In this document: positions 42,593 through 51,063 of the stretch, in pieces
How positions within the stretch are numbered: the stretch's first letter is position 1
Layout: each line of letters begins with the position of its first letter
From: JANQGG01 sp964642175
GTDB lineage: Bacteria; Bacteroidota; Chlorobiia; Chlorobiales; Chloroherpetonaceae
Reading direction: 5' to 3'
Assembly: GCA_964642175.1 (NCBI GenBank)
Contig: CAZXOK010000001.1
Location: 434,001-498,000 of the forward strand
Length of the DNA: 64,000 bases
Translations under genes and position numbers: made by a program
Notes under the pieces: generated by a model
The model's database searches: none
What the model saw: the letters and a program-made list of their open reading frames with translations, nothing else
Told to the model about the DNA's origin: nothing

Positions 42593-43153
42593 TCAAAGCA
42601 GACTGTTTGCCAAAAACAAACTTTCATGTAAAACCCCCCAGTTCATACCATTATGTTTAAAGACACTTAAACTGCGGGCTGTAAATGTTGCTTCAAATGG
42701 TCTGTGCATAAAGGCCTGCCATGCTTTACGAAAATTTTGCCTGGAAAGGTCGCGGGTTGCCAGGGTAATATGCGGCTTGATGTGGGTTGAGATCTCATTA
42801 TCCTTCAGGTTGAGCTGTTTTTTGAGATCCGGCCATAGCCTTGCATGAAGTTCAAGTACAGGCTCGGGCGAAAGTACATTAGCAAAAATCACTTTCGGAG
42901 CAAAACAGCCAAACCCTGAGATAACAACGTCGAAAGGTCTTGTTTTTTTAGCCACATCATCACAGATATCTATCAAGATCGGATCTGTTTTTGGTGATCT
43001 TCGAAAGGGTTTTTGAAGGGTAATATGAGCCGGAAGTTTCAGGGCATGTTGGGCGTTATAACGATCCCGGAACAGCTCTTTTAAAGCCAGAATTTCAGCC
43101 TGGAGTGGTTTATGGGCCACTAGGGCAATAAAATACAGCGTGGTTTGGCTCAT
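42593..43153 (-). CDS. 2H phosphoesterase / RNA 2',3'-cyclic phosphodiesterase (ThpR-like)
   Basis: 186 residues with the two catalytic H-x-T/S motifs of the 2H superfamily: LPAHITLQKPF near residue 43 and IKPHITLATRD near 128. The N-terminus YFIALVAHKPLQAEI is the first strand of the ThpR/LigT fold. The arrangement matches the 2'-5' RNA ligase family annotated as 2'-5' RNA ligase in many genomes; the physiological reaction is probably opening of 2',3'-cyclic phosphates. Convergent with the preceding envelope gene. Confidence 0.85.
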   Translation of the reverse strand: MSQTTLYFIALVAHKPLQAEILALKELFRDRYNAQHALKLPAHITLQKPFRRSPKTDPILIDICDDVAKKTRPFDVVISGFGCFAPKVIFANVLSPEPVLELHARLWPDLKKQLNLKDNEISTHIKPHITLATRDLSRQNFRKAWQAFMHRPFEATFTARSLSVFKHNGMNWGVLHESLFLANSLL

Positions 43154-43179
43154 CTCAAGACTTTTTTATAAAAAGAATT

Positions 43180-44124
43180 CTAATGTTCTGAAGAAGAACT
43201 CAAGTCGGAACGTCCGGATTGTTCAATTGCCGGAGTCGGCTTAGAACGGCGGTCATCAAGTTTACCTTTCGGATCCTGAAACTCAAACAAATTGTAAGCA
43301 TAAGTAATACCTATGGCAAAAAGAACAGATCCTATTCCAAGCAGTACATTATAAAAAGGTGGGGCAGTAAGCGCTAAACGGATGATAACCGTACAAACTG
43401 CAAAGGCAGAATTACGGAATACCACCTGGTAGCGTGAGCTGTAACGAAGCGAGATTAAAACCATCAAGACATCGCTGAATATGAGAATAGTATAAAAGGT
43501 GGCGAAAAAGTCATAGACCGGAAGTCCCAATACTAAATTTATGATATCGTTGATACCGATTACAGTAAAAAGAACCAACAAGATAAGGCCAACCATTTTT
43601 TTTGAGGTAATAAAATTTTTTTTGGCCTGTGGATCGTCGGTAATGGCTTTATGATGTTGAATGCGATAATAAATACCCAGGAGTAAAAAAATTATCAGTC
43701 CGCCACTTGCGTCAGAAATAATGTAAAGCACGGGTTGAGTGGCTTGTTCCCAATGCAGGGGCTCATCAAAATAGATAAATTCCTTGAACGACTGCCTCAG
43801 AAAAATCAATGATAAAATTTCAAACTGTGTGCCCAGAGAGTCTGCCACCGATTTGGACAAGCCAAAAATCAGGCTCAGTATCTCGATGGCCAGCAACATG
43901 GTAAGGGCAATATTGACCGCATAATAATGGCTTTTTGGGATCATATCCGAAAAAGGCGCAGGAAGCCATCCTTGCCGGGAGAATTCTATTAAAATCAAAG
44001 ATCCGACAAATGTCAGTATGAGAAGATTGGCAATAAAACGGGTGGTCTGTTTTTTATGCCAAAGCCTCTCGAGAGAATCGAAAATAGTATTACTTACCTT
44101 AAATACGGGATTCATAACTGCCAT
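43180..44124 (-). CDS. Polytopic membrane protein of unknown function
   Basis: 314 residues with about seven hydrophobic helices (for example RFIANLLILTFVGSLILIEF, YAVNIALTMLLAIEILSLIF, GGLIIFLLLGIYYRIQ, GLILLVLFTVIGINDIINLVL, FFATFYTILIFSDVLMVLI, NVLLGIGSVLFAIGITYAYN). The C-terminal tail is hydrophilic (DRRSKPTPAIEQSGRSDL). I do not recognise the family. It starts 123 bases from the divergent GAF protein gene. No conserved transporter signature was seen, so a sensor or scaffold role is equally possible. Confidence 0.7.
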   Translation of the reverse strand: MAVMNPVFKVSNTIFDSLERLWHKKQTTRFIANLLILTFVGSLILIEFSRQGWLPAPFSDMIPKSHYYAVNIALTMLLAIEILSLIFGLSKSVADSLGTQFEILSLIFLRQSFKEFIYFDEPLHWEQATQPVLYIISDASGGLIIFLLLGIYYRIQHHKAITDDPQAKKNFITSKKMVGLILLVLFTVIGINDIINLVLGLPVYDFFATFYTILIFSDVLMVLISLRYSSRYQVVFRNSAFAVCTVIIRLALTAPPFYNVLLGIGSVLFAIGITYAYNLFEFQDPKGKLDDRRSKPTPAIEQSGRSDLSSSSEH

Positions 44125-44246
44125 AAAAAACGAACTTGCCAGCCAGGGGAGTAGCTAAAATGGTTTTTATTGTTTGAAAAATGATTATATTAAAAGATTA
44201 GTTAAAAACCGCTAAATCAAATACCGATTAACCCTAAATATACGTC

Positions 44247-45890
44247 TTGGTTTTGGAAAAAGAAGGAATCTTTAAACATATTTCAGAATCATCAGAAGGC
44301 GTGATCAACGTACGAAAATACACTCCCGACAGCAGCGGTGATAAATCCAGGCTTCAGGATATCAAGCTTGAAAAATTCTCCGAGCTTTCTGCTCCGGATA
44401 AACCCGGGCAACAGCACCTGGTTGAACAAGAATTCAACACGGTTCTAAACGAGATCCTGGTTACAGTTAAAGACACGCTTCAAACCAGAACCGCAGCTTT
44501 TTGCTGGGCAAGTCAATCCAAGAAAATCTTTTTTTTTGCGGCCAAGGTAACCGACTCCGACTCATTTACCTCCAGAAAAGCTATCCCGTTTGAAGGCGAT
44601 GCTTTAACGCAAATTTTCATGGCCCGCAATGCTCAGCTCTATACCGATATTACCGAAGCTGATCAGCCAAAAATATTACGCTATTATGATGAGCCCAACG
44701 GTGTGCACTCCTTTATCGGTGTGCCGGTATTCCATGGCGACAGGGTTTATGGCATTCTATATGCCGATAGCATTGCCAAGAGTGCATTTGGTCCCGATGA
44801 TGTAAAGCTTTTGAACAGATTTGGTAAAATTTGTTCGGCCATTATTGATAATTACGCGGCTAAATCCAAGCATATCGAAACCATCAGGTTTGTGGATCCG
44901 GCGATCAGTTTCACACACTTCCTGCAGAAAGAAGAATCCATAGAAGACGTCCTGGATCAATTTACAAACTATCTTGAAAAGGTTGTTGATATTGAGCATC
45001 TGAGTATCTCACTTCTGAATAATAAGTCGGAATTATGTGTCAAGAAATCACACAGTAAAACTTCAACCATAGCCGAAGGAACAATAATAGATCTGGATCA
45101 TTCGGCTGTTGGTATTGCCTTTAAATCCGGGCAGGACGGGACGATTGATGATTTGGACGAGATTGGTGATATGCCCATATTTCTGAGCGATAAGCAAGAA
45201 GAAGACCAGGAAAAGCCGAAAGGCTCAATGCTGATCGTGCTTTTAAAATTCAAAGATCTTTATGCAGGTGTTTTAACCTTGCAGACTGAACAAAAGCGGT
45301 ATTTTGGCAAGGAGAATTTCGCAAAAGTACGCTACTTTGCCGAAACACTCTCCATGGTTCTGCACACAAAGCACCTCAAGGAGCAATTAAAAATAGAGCG
45401 GCCATTGGATGAAGAAACCGGAACCATGGCCAGGAAGAATTTTGTGTCCAGGGTTCGCCACGAAGTCAACCGGGCCTCTCGTGAAAACCAGAATTTAATG
45501 TTAATGATGGTGGCCTTCGACGACGAAGCAGGATTGCTGAACCGTTATGGCAAGGCCAAAATGATGAAACTGATGCAGGCCACAGCCCGACTGATTGTCG
45601 CTAATATGCGCAATTACGACCTCATTGCCCGTTTTGATAATTACCGTTTTGCCATTTGTTTAATCAACATCTCAGAAGTAAACGCACGTCAGTGGGCCGA
45701 TAAAATCCGGCAGCAAATCTTAAACTCCCCTTTTGAAACCGGTGAAGAATATCAAACGATACTTGCCTCGGTAAGTGTTGGATTAGCAGAGCTTCGTCTC
45801 AGTATTCCTGATATTGATCAGCTGTTTGAAGGCGCTAAAACCGCCCTGGAACATGCCCTGAAAACCGGAAACAGTGTAAAAGTGTTTTAA
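44247..45890 (+). CDS. GAF-domain protein with degenerate GGDEF domain
   Basis: 547 residues. Two GAF-like domains (about 60-210 and 225-390; signatures VHSFIGVPVFHGDRVYGILYADS and MLIVLLKFKDLYAGVLTLQTE) are followed by a diguanylate-cyclase fold starting DEETGTMARKNFVSRVRHEV. The catalytic motif GGDEF is replaced: the site reads IARFDNYRFAICL, so no cyclase activity is expected; it may instead bind c-di-GMP or another partner. No ATG begins the frame; a TTG at 44247 is the probable start, but weak. rpoD follows 55 bases downstream on the same strand. Confidence 0.8.
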   Translation: MVLEKEGIFKHISESSEGVINVRKYTPDSSGDKSRLQDIKLEKFSELSAPDKPGQQHLVEQEFNTVLNEILVTVKDTLQTRTAAFCWASQSKKIFFFAAKVTDSDSFTSRKAIPFEGDALTQIFMARNAQLYTDITEADQPKILRYYDEPNGVHSFIGVPVFHGDRVYGILYADSIAKSAFGPDDVKLLNRFGKICSAIIDNYAAKSKHIETIRFVDPAISFTHFLQKEESIEDVLDQFTNYLEKVVDIEHLSISLLNNKSELCVKKSHSKTSTIAEGTIIDLDHSAVGIAFKSGQDGTIDDLDEIGDMPIFLSDKQEEDQEKPKGSMLIVLLKFKDLYAGVLTLQTEQKRYFGKENFAKVRYFAETLSMVLHTKHLKEQLKIERPLDEETGTMARKNFVSRVRHEVNRASRENQNLMLMMVAFDDEAGLLNRYGKAKMMKLMQATARLIVANMRNYDLIARFDNYRFAICLINISEVNARQWADKIRQQILNSPFETGEEYQTILASVSVGLAELRLSIPDIDQLFEGAKTALEHALKTGNSVKVF

Positions 45891-45945
45891 GTAATCGTTT
45901 ATCCTTTTTCAGGATAGAACAACTCAATCATGGAGGCAGTTTTTA

Positions 45946-46845
45946 ATGAGGCAGCTAAAAATAAGTAAACAGATAACGAATCGTGAGAGCCAGTCGCTCG
46001 ACAGGTATTTGCAGGAGATTGGAAAATTTGAATTGCTCACCGCACAGGAAGAAATTGAACTGACCCGTCGCATTAAAAAAGGCGAAGGCAAACCGGTCGA
46101 CTCCAAGGAGTATCGCCAGGCCAAACGAGCCCTTGAAAAACTGATCAAAGCCAATCTGCGGTTCGTGGTATCCGTTGCCAAGCAATACCAGAACCAGGGC
46201 CTTTCCCTGGGGGATTTGATCAACGAAGGAAACCTGGGATTGATTAAAGCCGCCAAACGTTTTGATGAAACACGAGGCTTTAAATTTATTTCCTATGCCG
46301 TTTGGTGGATTCGCCAATCCATTTTGCAGGCTTTGGCTGAACAATCCAGAATTGTGCGTCTGCCACTTAACCGCGTGGGTACGCTAAATAAAATTGGTAA
46401 AGCTTTTTCGCAGTTGGAGCAGGAGTACGAACGCGACCCAAGTACCGACGAACTGGCCAATCTTCTGGATATGAATTCCAGCGAAATTAACGATACACTT
46501 AAAATTGCCGGTCGCCATATTTCGGTGGATGCTCCGTTTGCCCAGGGTGATGACAACCGGTTGCTGGATGTGTTGCAGAACGATACCCATAAACCGGATC
46601 AGGGTTTATTAAAAGAGTCGCTTCAGCTCGAAGTGGAACGCTCACTCTCGGCACTCTCGCCTCGCGAAGCCGATGTGATACGATCTTATTTCGGAATCGG
46701 GATGGAAAACCCACTGACACTTGAAGAAATTGGCGAGCGATTTAAACTCACACGCGAACGTGTCAGACAAATTAAAGAAAAAGCAATCCGACGTTTACGC
46801 CACTCTCCTTACAGCAATGTGCTCAAAGAGTACATCGGGCACTAA
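45946..46845 (+). CDS. rpoD: Primary sigma factor RpoD (sigma-70, Bacteroidota type)
   Basis: 299 residues. The N-terminus MRQLKISKQITNRESQSLDRYL is the hallmark of the Bacteroidota primary sigma, which lacks the long region 1.1. Region 2 reads LRFVVSVAKQYQNQGLSLGDLINEGNLGLIKA and KFISYAVWWIRQSILQALAEQSR (split here), region 4 ends EEIGERFKLTRERVRQIKEKAIRRLRHS. An insertion (GKPVDSKEYRQAKRA) is present after region 1.2 compared with the form I remember from Bacteroides. The start has a strong GGAGG ahead of it (ATGGAGGCAGTTTTTAATG), unusual in this window. Confidence 0.96.
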   Translation: MRQLKISKQITNRESQSLDRYLQEIGKFELLTAQEEIELTRRIKKGEGKPVDSKEYRQAKRALEKLIKANLRFVVSVAKQYQNQGLSLGDLINEGNLGLIKAAKRFDETRGFKFISYAVWWIRQSILQALAEQSRIVRLPLNRVGTLNKIGKAFSQLEQEYERDPSTDELANLLDMNSSEINDTLKIAGRHISVDAPFAQGDDNRLLDVLQNDTHKPDQGLLKESLQLEVERSLSALSPREADVIRSYFGIGMENPLTLEEIGERFKLTRERVRQIKEKAIRRLRHSPYSNVLKEYIGH

Positions 46846-46927
46846 ACGCCATACTGCATAAAACGTAAAAGCAGGTCGGGATGTTATTATCTCGGTCCGC
46901 TTTATTTATTTAATTTGATGACCCATC

Positions 46928-48187
46928 ATGAAACCCATCCATTTTCACGAATTCACACTTAAAAACGGCCTGCACTGCATTGTTCATGAAAACCATCGTT
47001 CGCCGCTTGTGGTGGTGGATTTGTGGTATCATGTCGGCTCAAAGAATGAGAATCCAAATAAAACAGGATTTGCCCATCTGTTTGAGCACATGATGTTTCA
47101 GGGTTCAGAAAATGTGGGAAAGACCGAGCATTTTTCTTATGTGCAACGTGCCGGGGGTACCCTGAACGGCTCAACCAGTGAAGATCGAACCAATTACTAC
47201 GAAACCCTGCCTTCAAATTATCTCGAACTTGGGCTTTGGCTGGAATCCGACCGCATGATGGCGCTCAGGGTTAATGAAGAGAATTTTGAAAACCAACGCC
47301 AGGTGGTGATGGAAGAACGCCGGATGAATTACGACAACCGGCCTTATGGTCGTGTTTTTGAAGAAATCCATCAGCGTGCCTATTCAGATCACCCTTATCG
47401 ATGGATACCGATCGGTTCTCTCGAACACATTGAGCAGGCCACACTTGAAGATGCCCGCGCCTTCTACAACACTTATTATGTACCCAACAACGCTACACTG
47501 GTTCTGGCCGGTGATGTAAATGTTGCACAAGCCAAAGCATTGGTAGAGAAATATTTTGGTGATATTCCCGCTGGCCCTGATATTAAAAGACCATCACCTG
47601 ATGCCGCACCGCTTCTCAATTCCGTACGGGAAACCATGACCGATCATATACAACTGCCGGGCTTATTTGAAGCTTATCGCATCTGTAATATTGATCATCC
47701 TGATGCCGATCCGCTCTCTGTTTTAAGCAGTGTTTTATCGGACGGAAAAAGCTCCAGGCTGTATAAATCGTTGGTGTATGAACAAAAAATTCTCAAGCAG
47801 ATCGATACCCATGCCATGCCCAAAGAGCATCCGGGATTATTTCTCATTACGGCCATAGGGGGGCCGGAAGTGGATCTGAATCTGGTTCAGGATAAGATCA
47901 ATCAGGAGATTGAGTCCATTTGCAAACATGGTATTCCGCAGCAGGAGCTGGAAAAGGCTAAAAACAACTACACCATGATGCTGACCCAGAATTTTTCGTC
48001 TATGATGGGTGTGGCTGAAAACCTTGCCTTTTTTCATATGTACTACGGCAATGCCGGTGAGGTAAACCGGGAGGTTGATCGGGTAGCATCAATTTCACTA
48101 TCCGATATACAGCGGGTAGCTAAAACATATTTTGAATCAAAACCTTCTGTTGCCCTGGAGTGGCGTCCTAAAACCCAGGCCGCATAG
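46928..48187 (+). CDS. M16 family zinc metallopeptidase
   Basis: 419 residues, one M16 module pair. The inverted zinc motif HxxEH is FAHLFEHMMFQGSENV near residue 50, with the third ligand Glu further on (NFENQRQVVMEERR, near 125). A Gly-rich substrate-gate region GSTSEDRTNYYETLP follows the motif. No signal peptide, so it is probably cytoplasmic or secreted by an unrecognised route. Similar in type to processing-peptidase beta-like M16B enzymes. It lies between rpoD and the convergent SAM hydrolase. Confidence 0.93.
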   Translation: MKPIHFHEFTLKNGLHCIVHENHRSPLVVVDLWYHVGSKNENPNKTGFAHLFEHMMFQGSENVGKTEHFSYVQRAGGTLNGSTSEDRTNYYETLPSNYLELGLWLESDRMMALRVNEENFENQRQVVMEERRMNYDNRPYGRVFEEIHQRAYSDHPYRWIPIGSLEHIEQATLEDARAFYNTYYVPNNATLVLAGDVNVAQAKALVEKYFGDIPAGPDIKRPSPDAAPLLNSVRETMTDHIQLPGLFEAYRICNIDHPDADPLSVLSSVLSDGKSSRLYKSLVYEQKILKQIDTHAMPKEHPGLFLITAIGGPEVDLNLVQDKINQEIESICKHGIPQQELEKAKNNYTMMLTQNFSSMMGVAENLAFFHMYYGNAGEVNREVDRVASISLSDIQRVAKTYFESKPSVALEWRPKTQAA

Positions 48188-48197
48188 CTGATAAAAG

Positions 48198-48995
48198 CTA
48201 ATGTGCAGGGATCAGCTCTATGGTATGGCCAAGTTCTATGCCAAGCTCCTGCCCGGCATGTCCATTTCGCACCGCAACTTCTAAAAATCCATCACTTCCA
48301 AAATAAGCCAGCGCTTCTTTGTCCTGAACCTCGCCGTAGGTTCTTGATATGTCGGGGATTAGCGTATTGCCGGCCCGGATCTTCCATCCGGTAGTATTCT
48401 CCAAGACTGCATTGTTGTGAATGCTGGTAATGCAATTTCCAAAATGATCAATATGGATCACCTGGGTTTTTATACTTCCATCCTTAGCAGGCATATTTGA
48501 GAGCTGGTTCAGCCGAACGATATCTTTTGGCTGGATAGGTTTGCCAAGGTCTTCAAAAGGAGCATTTGTGGCTAAATGTGCTGCTACCGGTGAAAATATA
48601 TCGCGGCCGTGAAACGTGGAACTGACTTCTGAGAGGTGATATTGCTTATTGGATAAATCTACGGTGCCTTGCAGATCATAGTCGCGTAGAATCAGACTAC
48701 ACAGGCCGTTATTAGGCATAACCAGGTATTTATCTGAAGCTTTTATGGCCATTGCACCACGAGAGGTTCCTACACCGGGATCGACAACGCAAACAAAGAT
48801 TGTGTTTTTTGGAAAGTATGGAAACGCCACCCGAAGCGAGTAACTGCCATGCAGAATATCCTGTGGACGGATATCGTGGGTCAGGTCAATGACCTGCGTT
48901 CTGGGGGCATAGTAGGAAATCACCCCTTTCATTACACCCACGTAGGTATCTGTTATGCCAAAGTCTGTTGCCAGTACAATTAAAGGTTGAGCCAT
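48198..48995 (-). CDS. SAM hydroxide adenosyltransferase (DUF62 / chlorinase-fluorinase family)
   Basis: 265 residues, family of the fluorinase fold; ordinary members hydrolyse S-adenosylmethionine to adenosine and methionine. Conserved parts: ATDFGITDTYVGVMKGVI at the start, IDLTHDIRPQD, VDPGVGTSRGAMAIKA, MPNNGLCSLIL, FHGRDIFSPVAAHLA and the C-terminal HIDHFGNCITSI. Halogenase-specific residues cannot be judged here and the common hydrolase is the default call. Same strand and only two bases from the LptG-like gene, so co-transcribed with it. Confidence 0.9.
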   Translation of the reverse strand: MAQPLIVLATDFGITDTYVGVMKGVISYYAPRTQVIDLTHDIRPQDILHGSYSLRVAFPYFPKNTIFVCVVDPGVGTSRGAMAIKASDKYLVMPNNGLCSLILRDYDLQGTVDLSNKQYHLSEVSSTFHGRDIFSPVAAHLATNAPFEDLGKPIQPKDIVRLNQLSNMPAKDGSIKTQVIHIDHFGNCITSIHNNAVLENTTGWKIRAGNTLIPDISRTYGEVQDKEALAYFGSDGFLEVAVRNGHAGQELGIELGHTIELIPAH

Positions 48996-48997
48996 AG

Positions 48998-50080
48998 TTA
49001 TTTTTTTGCCTTATAGAGCATAATGAGCCCAACACCCAGGAAAAACATATCCGGAAACCATGCAGCAAGAACCGGTTCCAGAGTGCTTTTGTAACCAAGT
49101 GTTGAAAAAATTTTTTGGAGTCCAATGTACATAAAACCGATCATAATACTTAAACCGGTCTCCAGGGCCAGGCCACTGCGTTTTTTTTGTGCGGATAGTG
49201 GCACCCCAATGAGAATAACAATGAGACAAGAAAAGGGGAAGGCCAGTTTCAAATGATACTTGACCAATGCTTCGTTCATGTCGGCAAATCCGGCTTTCCG
49301 GCGTGATTCTATAAAGCGTTTGTGTTCATCCAAAGTCATTTGATCCAGGTCGGCGTTGGATGTTTTAAGCTCGTTGAGTGTAAAAGAAAATGTTACCGAA
49401 TCAATTACGCTGGACGCGTAGAGTTGTTCGGTACTATCTGTAAAATCTCTCAGAACAGCCTCTTTTAAAAGCCACTTCTGCTTAAGTGTATCATAAACCA
49501 TACGATCTGCATCTATGCGCCATAATAGTTCAGAACCATTAAACTGGTGCACTTCAACATTGTAACTGATATTTGCATTATCGTTAAAATAGCGGATCTT
49601 GACGATGCGTGAAGGGCTGTCTAAGATGTATATATTTGAATTTTTCCCGGAGCTTTTATTGACTTTTCCCAGGTAAGCCGACTCAAAAGTGGTTTTCTGT
49701 TTTTCAAAATCCGGCACCACCCAGCCGGAGAGGTACAGATCAATAGAGGTAATAATTGCGCCGACCAAAAAAAAAGGCACCAGCATTCTGTAAAGGCTGA
49801 TGCCACTGGATTTCATGCTCGAAAGCTCAGTTTGTTTGCTCAGGCGCCCGGTTACAAACAGCGAAGAGAGCAGAGTACTGATGGGCGCCGTAAGCTTGAT
49901 AATTTCAGGTATAAAGTACAGGTAATACTCGGCAATTTGGATGTAAGAAACTTCATGATCAATAAAGTCGTCCAGTTTTTCAATTAAATCAATCAGAACA
50001 AATAAAGAGACAAACGATAAACTGGCAAAAGTTAATGTTGAAATGAACTCAACAAAAATATAACGATCAAGTATTTTCAT
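48998..50080 (-). CDS. LptF/LptG-family lipopolysaccharide transport permease
   Basis: 360 residues. Three N-terminal membrane helices (FVEFISTLTFASLSFVSLFVLI first), a ~190-residue periplasmic beta-jellyroll domain and three C-terminal helices (LAFPFSCLIVILIGVPLSA, MIGFMYIGLQKIF). LSAQKKRSGLALETG near the end is the conserved coupling segment. Part of the LptB2FG transporter that extracts LPS from the inner membrane. Only one such gene is in view, so the second (F or G) and LptB are elsewhere. In an operon with the SAM hydrolase downstream and an SPFH gene upstream. Confidence 0.9.
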   Translation of the reverse strand: MKILDRYIFVEFISTLTFASLSFVSLFVLIDLIEKLDDFIDHEVSYIQIAEYYLYFIPEIIKLTAPISTLLSSLFVTGRLSKQTELSSMKSSGISLYRMLVPFFLVGAIITSIDLYLSGWVVPDFEKQKTTFESAYLGKVNKSSGKNSNIYILDSPSRIVKIRYFNDNANISYNVEVHQFNGSELLWRIDADRMVYDTLKQKWLLKEAVLRDFTDSTEQLYASSVIDSVTFSFTLNELKTSNADLDQMTLDEHKRFIESRRKAGFADMNEALVKYHLKLAFPFSCLIVILIGVPLSAQKKRSGLALETGLSIMIGFMYIGLQKIFSTLGYKSTLEPVLAAWFPDMFFLGVGLIMLYKAKK

Positions 50081-50104
50081 ACATCAGTTTTACCGGGTGG
50101 TGGT

Positions 50105-51016
50105 TTATTGACCAATCAGGAGATTGGCATTTTTATCACCACCAATCACGATAACTTTAGAGTTACCGGATTTTACCAGATCCTGAAGCGCTTTAATTTG
50201 CTCGTACTTCAACTGTCTTTCGGTAAGTGTGCTGCTGATAATTTTTTGGTAGTCAGCAATACCTCTAGCTTCAACGCGTTTACGTTCGGCTTCCTGGTTT
50301 TCTTTCTGAAGTACGAACTCCATTTTCTGAGCATCCTGCTCGGCGTTAATTTTTGCTTCAATAGCATTCTTAACCGACTGAGGTAATGAAATATTTCTTA
50401 CCAGAAGGTTCTCTAAAATGATGCCGCGTGTTTCAAAGTCGGCTTTGATGCTTTCAAAAATCCTGGTTTGGAATTCCTCGCGTCGGTTCGAGTACAGGTC
50501 AATCGCATTGTAGATAACCGCGTTGTCGCGAATACGGGTTCTGGCAGTTGGACGAACAATTTTGTTCATGTAGATACGGCCAGGTCCAATTTCAGCACGA
50601 ATATTCGGAGCTTCAATCGCATCGAGACGGTAGACTACAGTCATGTCGATGGTAACTTCCAAACCGTCGGCGCTCAGCACACGGATAGCCGCATCACCAA
50701 CCTGAGACTGCTCAATTTCTGTGCCCGACATGGTATAAGTTTGGGTGGTGATATCAAATTCTTCGATAGTGATTAATGGATTAATGATATTCAAACCGCT
50801 GCTCAAAATTTCTTTTTGAACATTACCAAATAAAACCTGAACCCCTACTTTACCTGGCTCAATAACTCTGATAGCACTTGTTAGTAGTCCGGCAACAATA
50901 ACAGCAATGCCGCCAAGTTTAAACAAACCCGAGAATTTCTGCAGGGCAGGATTAAACGCACCGGAGAAAAATCCGATGAGAAGCAGGATAAATCCTAAGA
51001 AAAATAACGATCCCAT
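50105..51016 (-). CDS. Prohibitin-like SPFH-domain membrane protein
   Basis: 303 residues. An N-terminal hydrophobic region (two short helices, MGSLFFLGFILLLIGFFSG and LGGIAVIVAGLLTSAI) is followed by the SPFH/Band 7 domain (VIEPGKVGVQVLFGNVQKE, LEVTIDMTVVYRLD, IRDNAVIYNAIDLYSNRREEFQ) and a coiled-coil C-terminus rich in Glu, Gln and Arg. Related to prohibitins and HflK/C, which organise membrane proteases and lipids. Located 24 bases ahead of the LptG-like gene. Confidence 0.9.
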   Translation of the reverse strand: MGSLFFLGFILLLIGFFSGAFNPALQKFSGLFKLGGIAVIVAGLLTSAIRVIEPGKVGVQVLFGNVQKEILSSGLNIINPLITIEEFDITTQTYTMSGTEIEQSQVGDAAIRVLSADGLEVTIDMTVVYRLDAIEAPNIRAEIGPGRIYMNKIVRPTARTRIRDNAVIYNAIDLYSNRREEFQTRIFESIKADFETRGIILENLLVRNISLPQSVKNAIEAKINAEQDAQKMEFVLQKENQEAERKRVEARGIADYQKIISSTLTERQLKYEQIKALQDLVKSGNSKVIVIGGDKNANLLIGQ

Positions 51017-51063
51017 AATTTATAAAATAGTGTTAAAAAAATTCTTTGAGCTAAAATTCGGTA

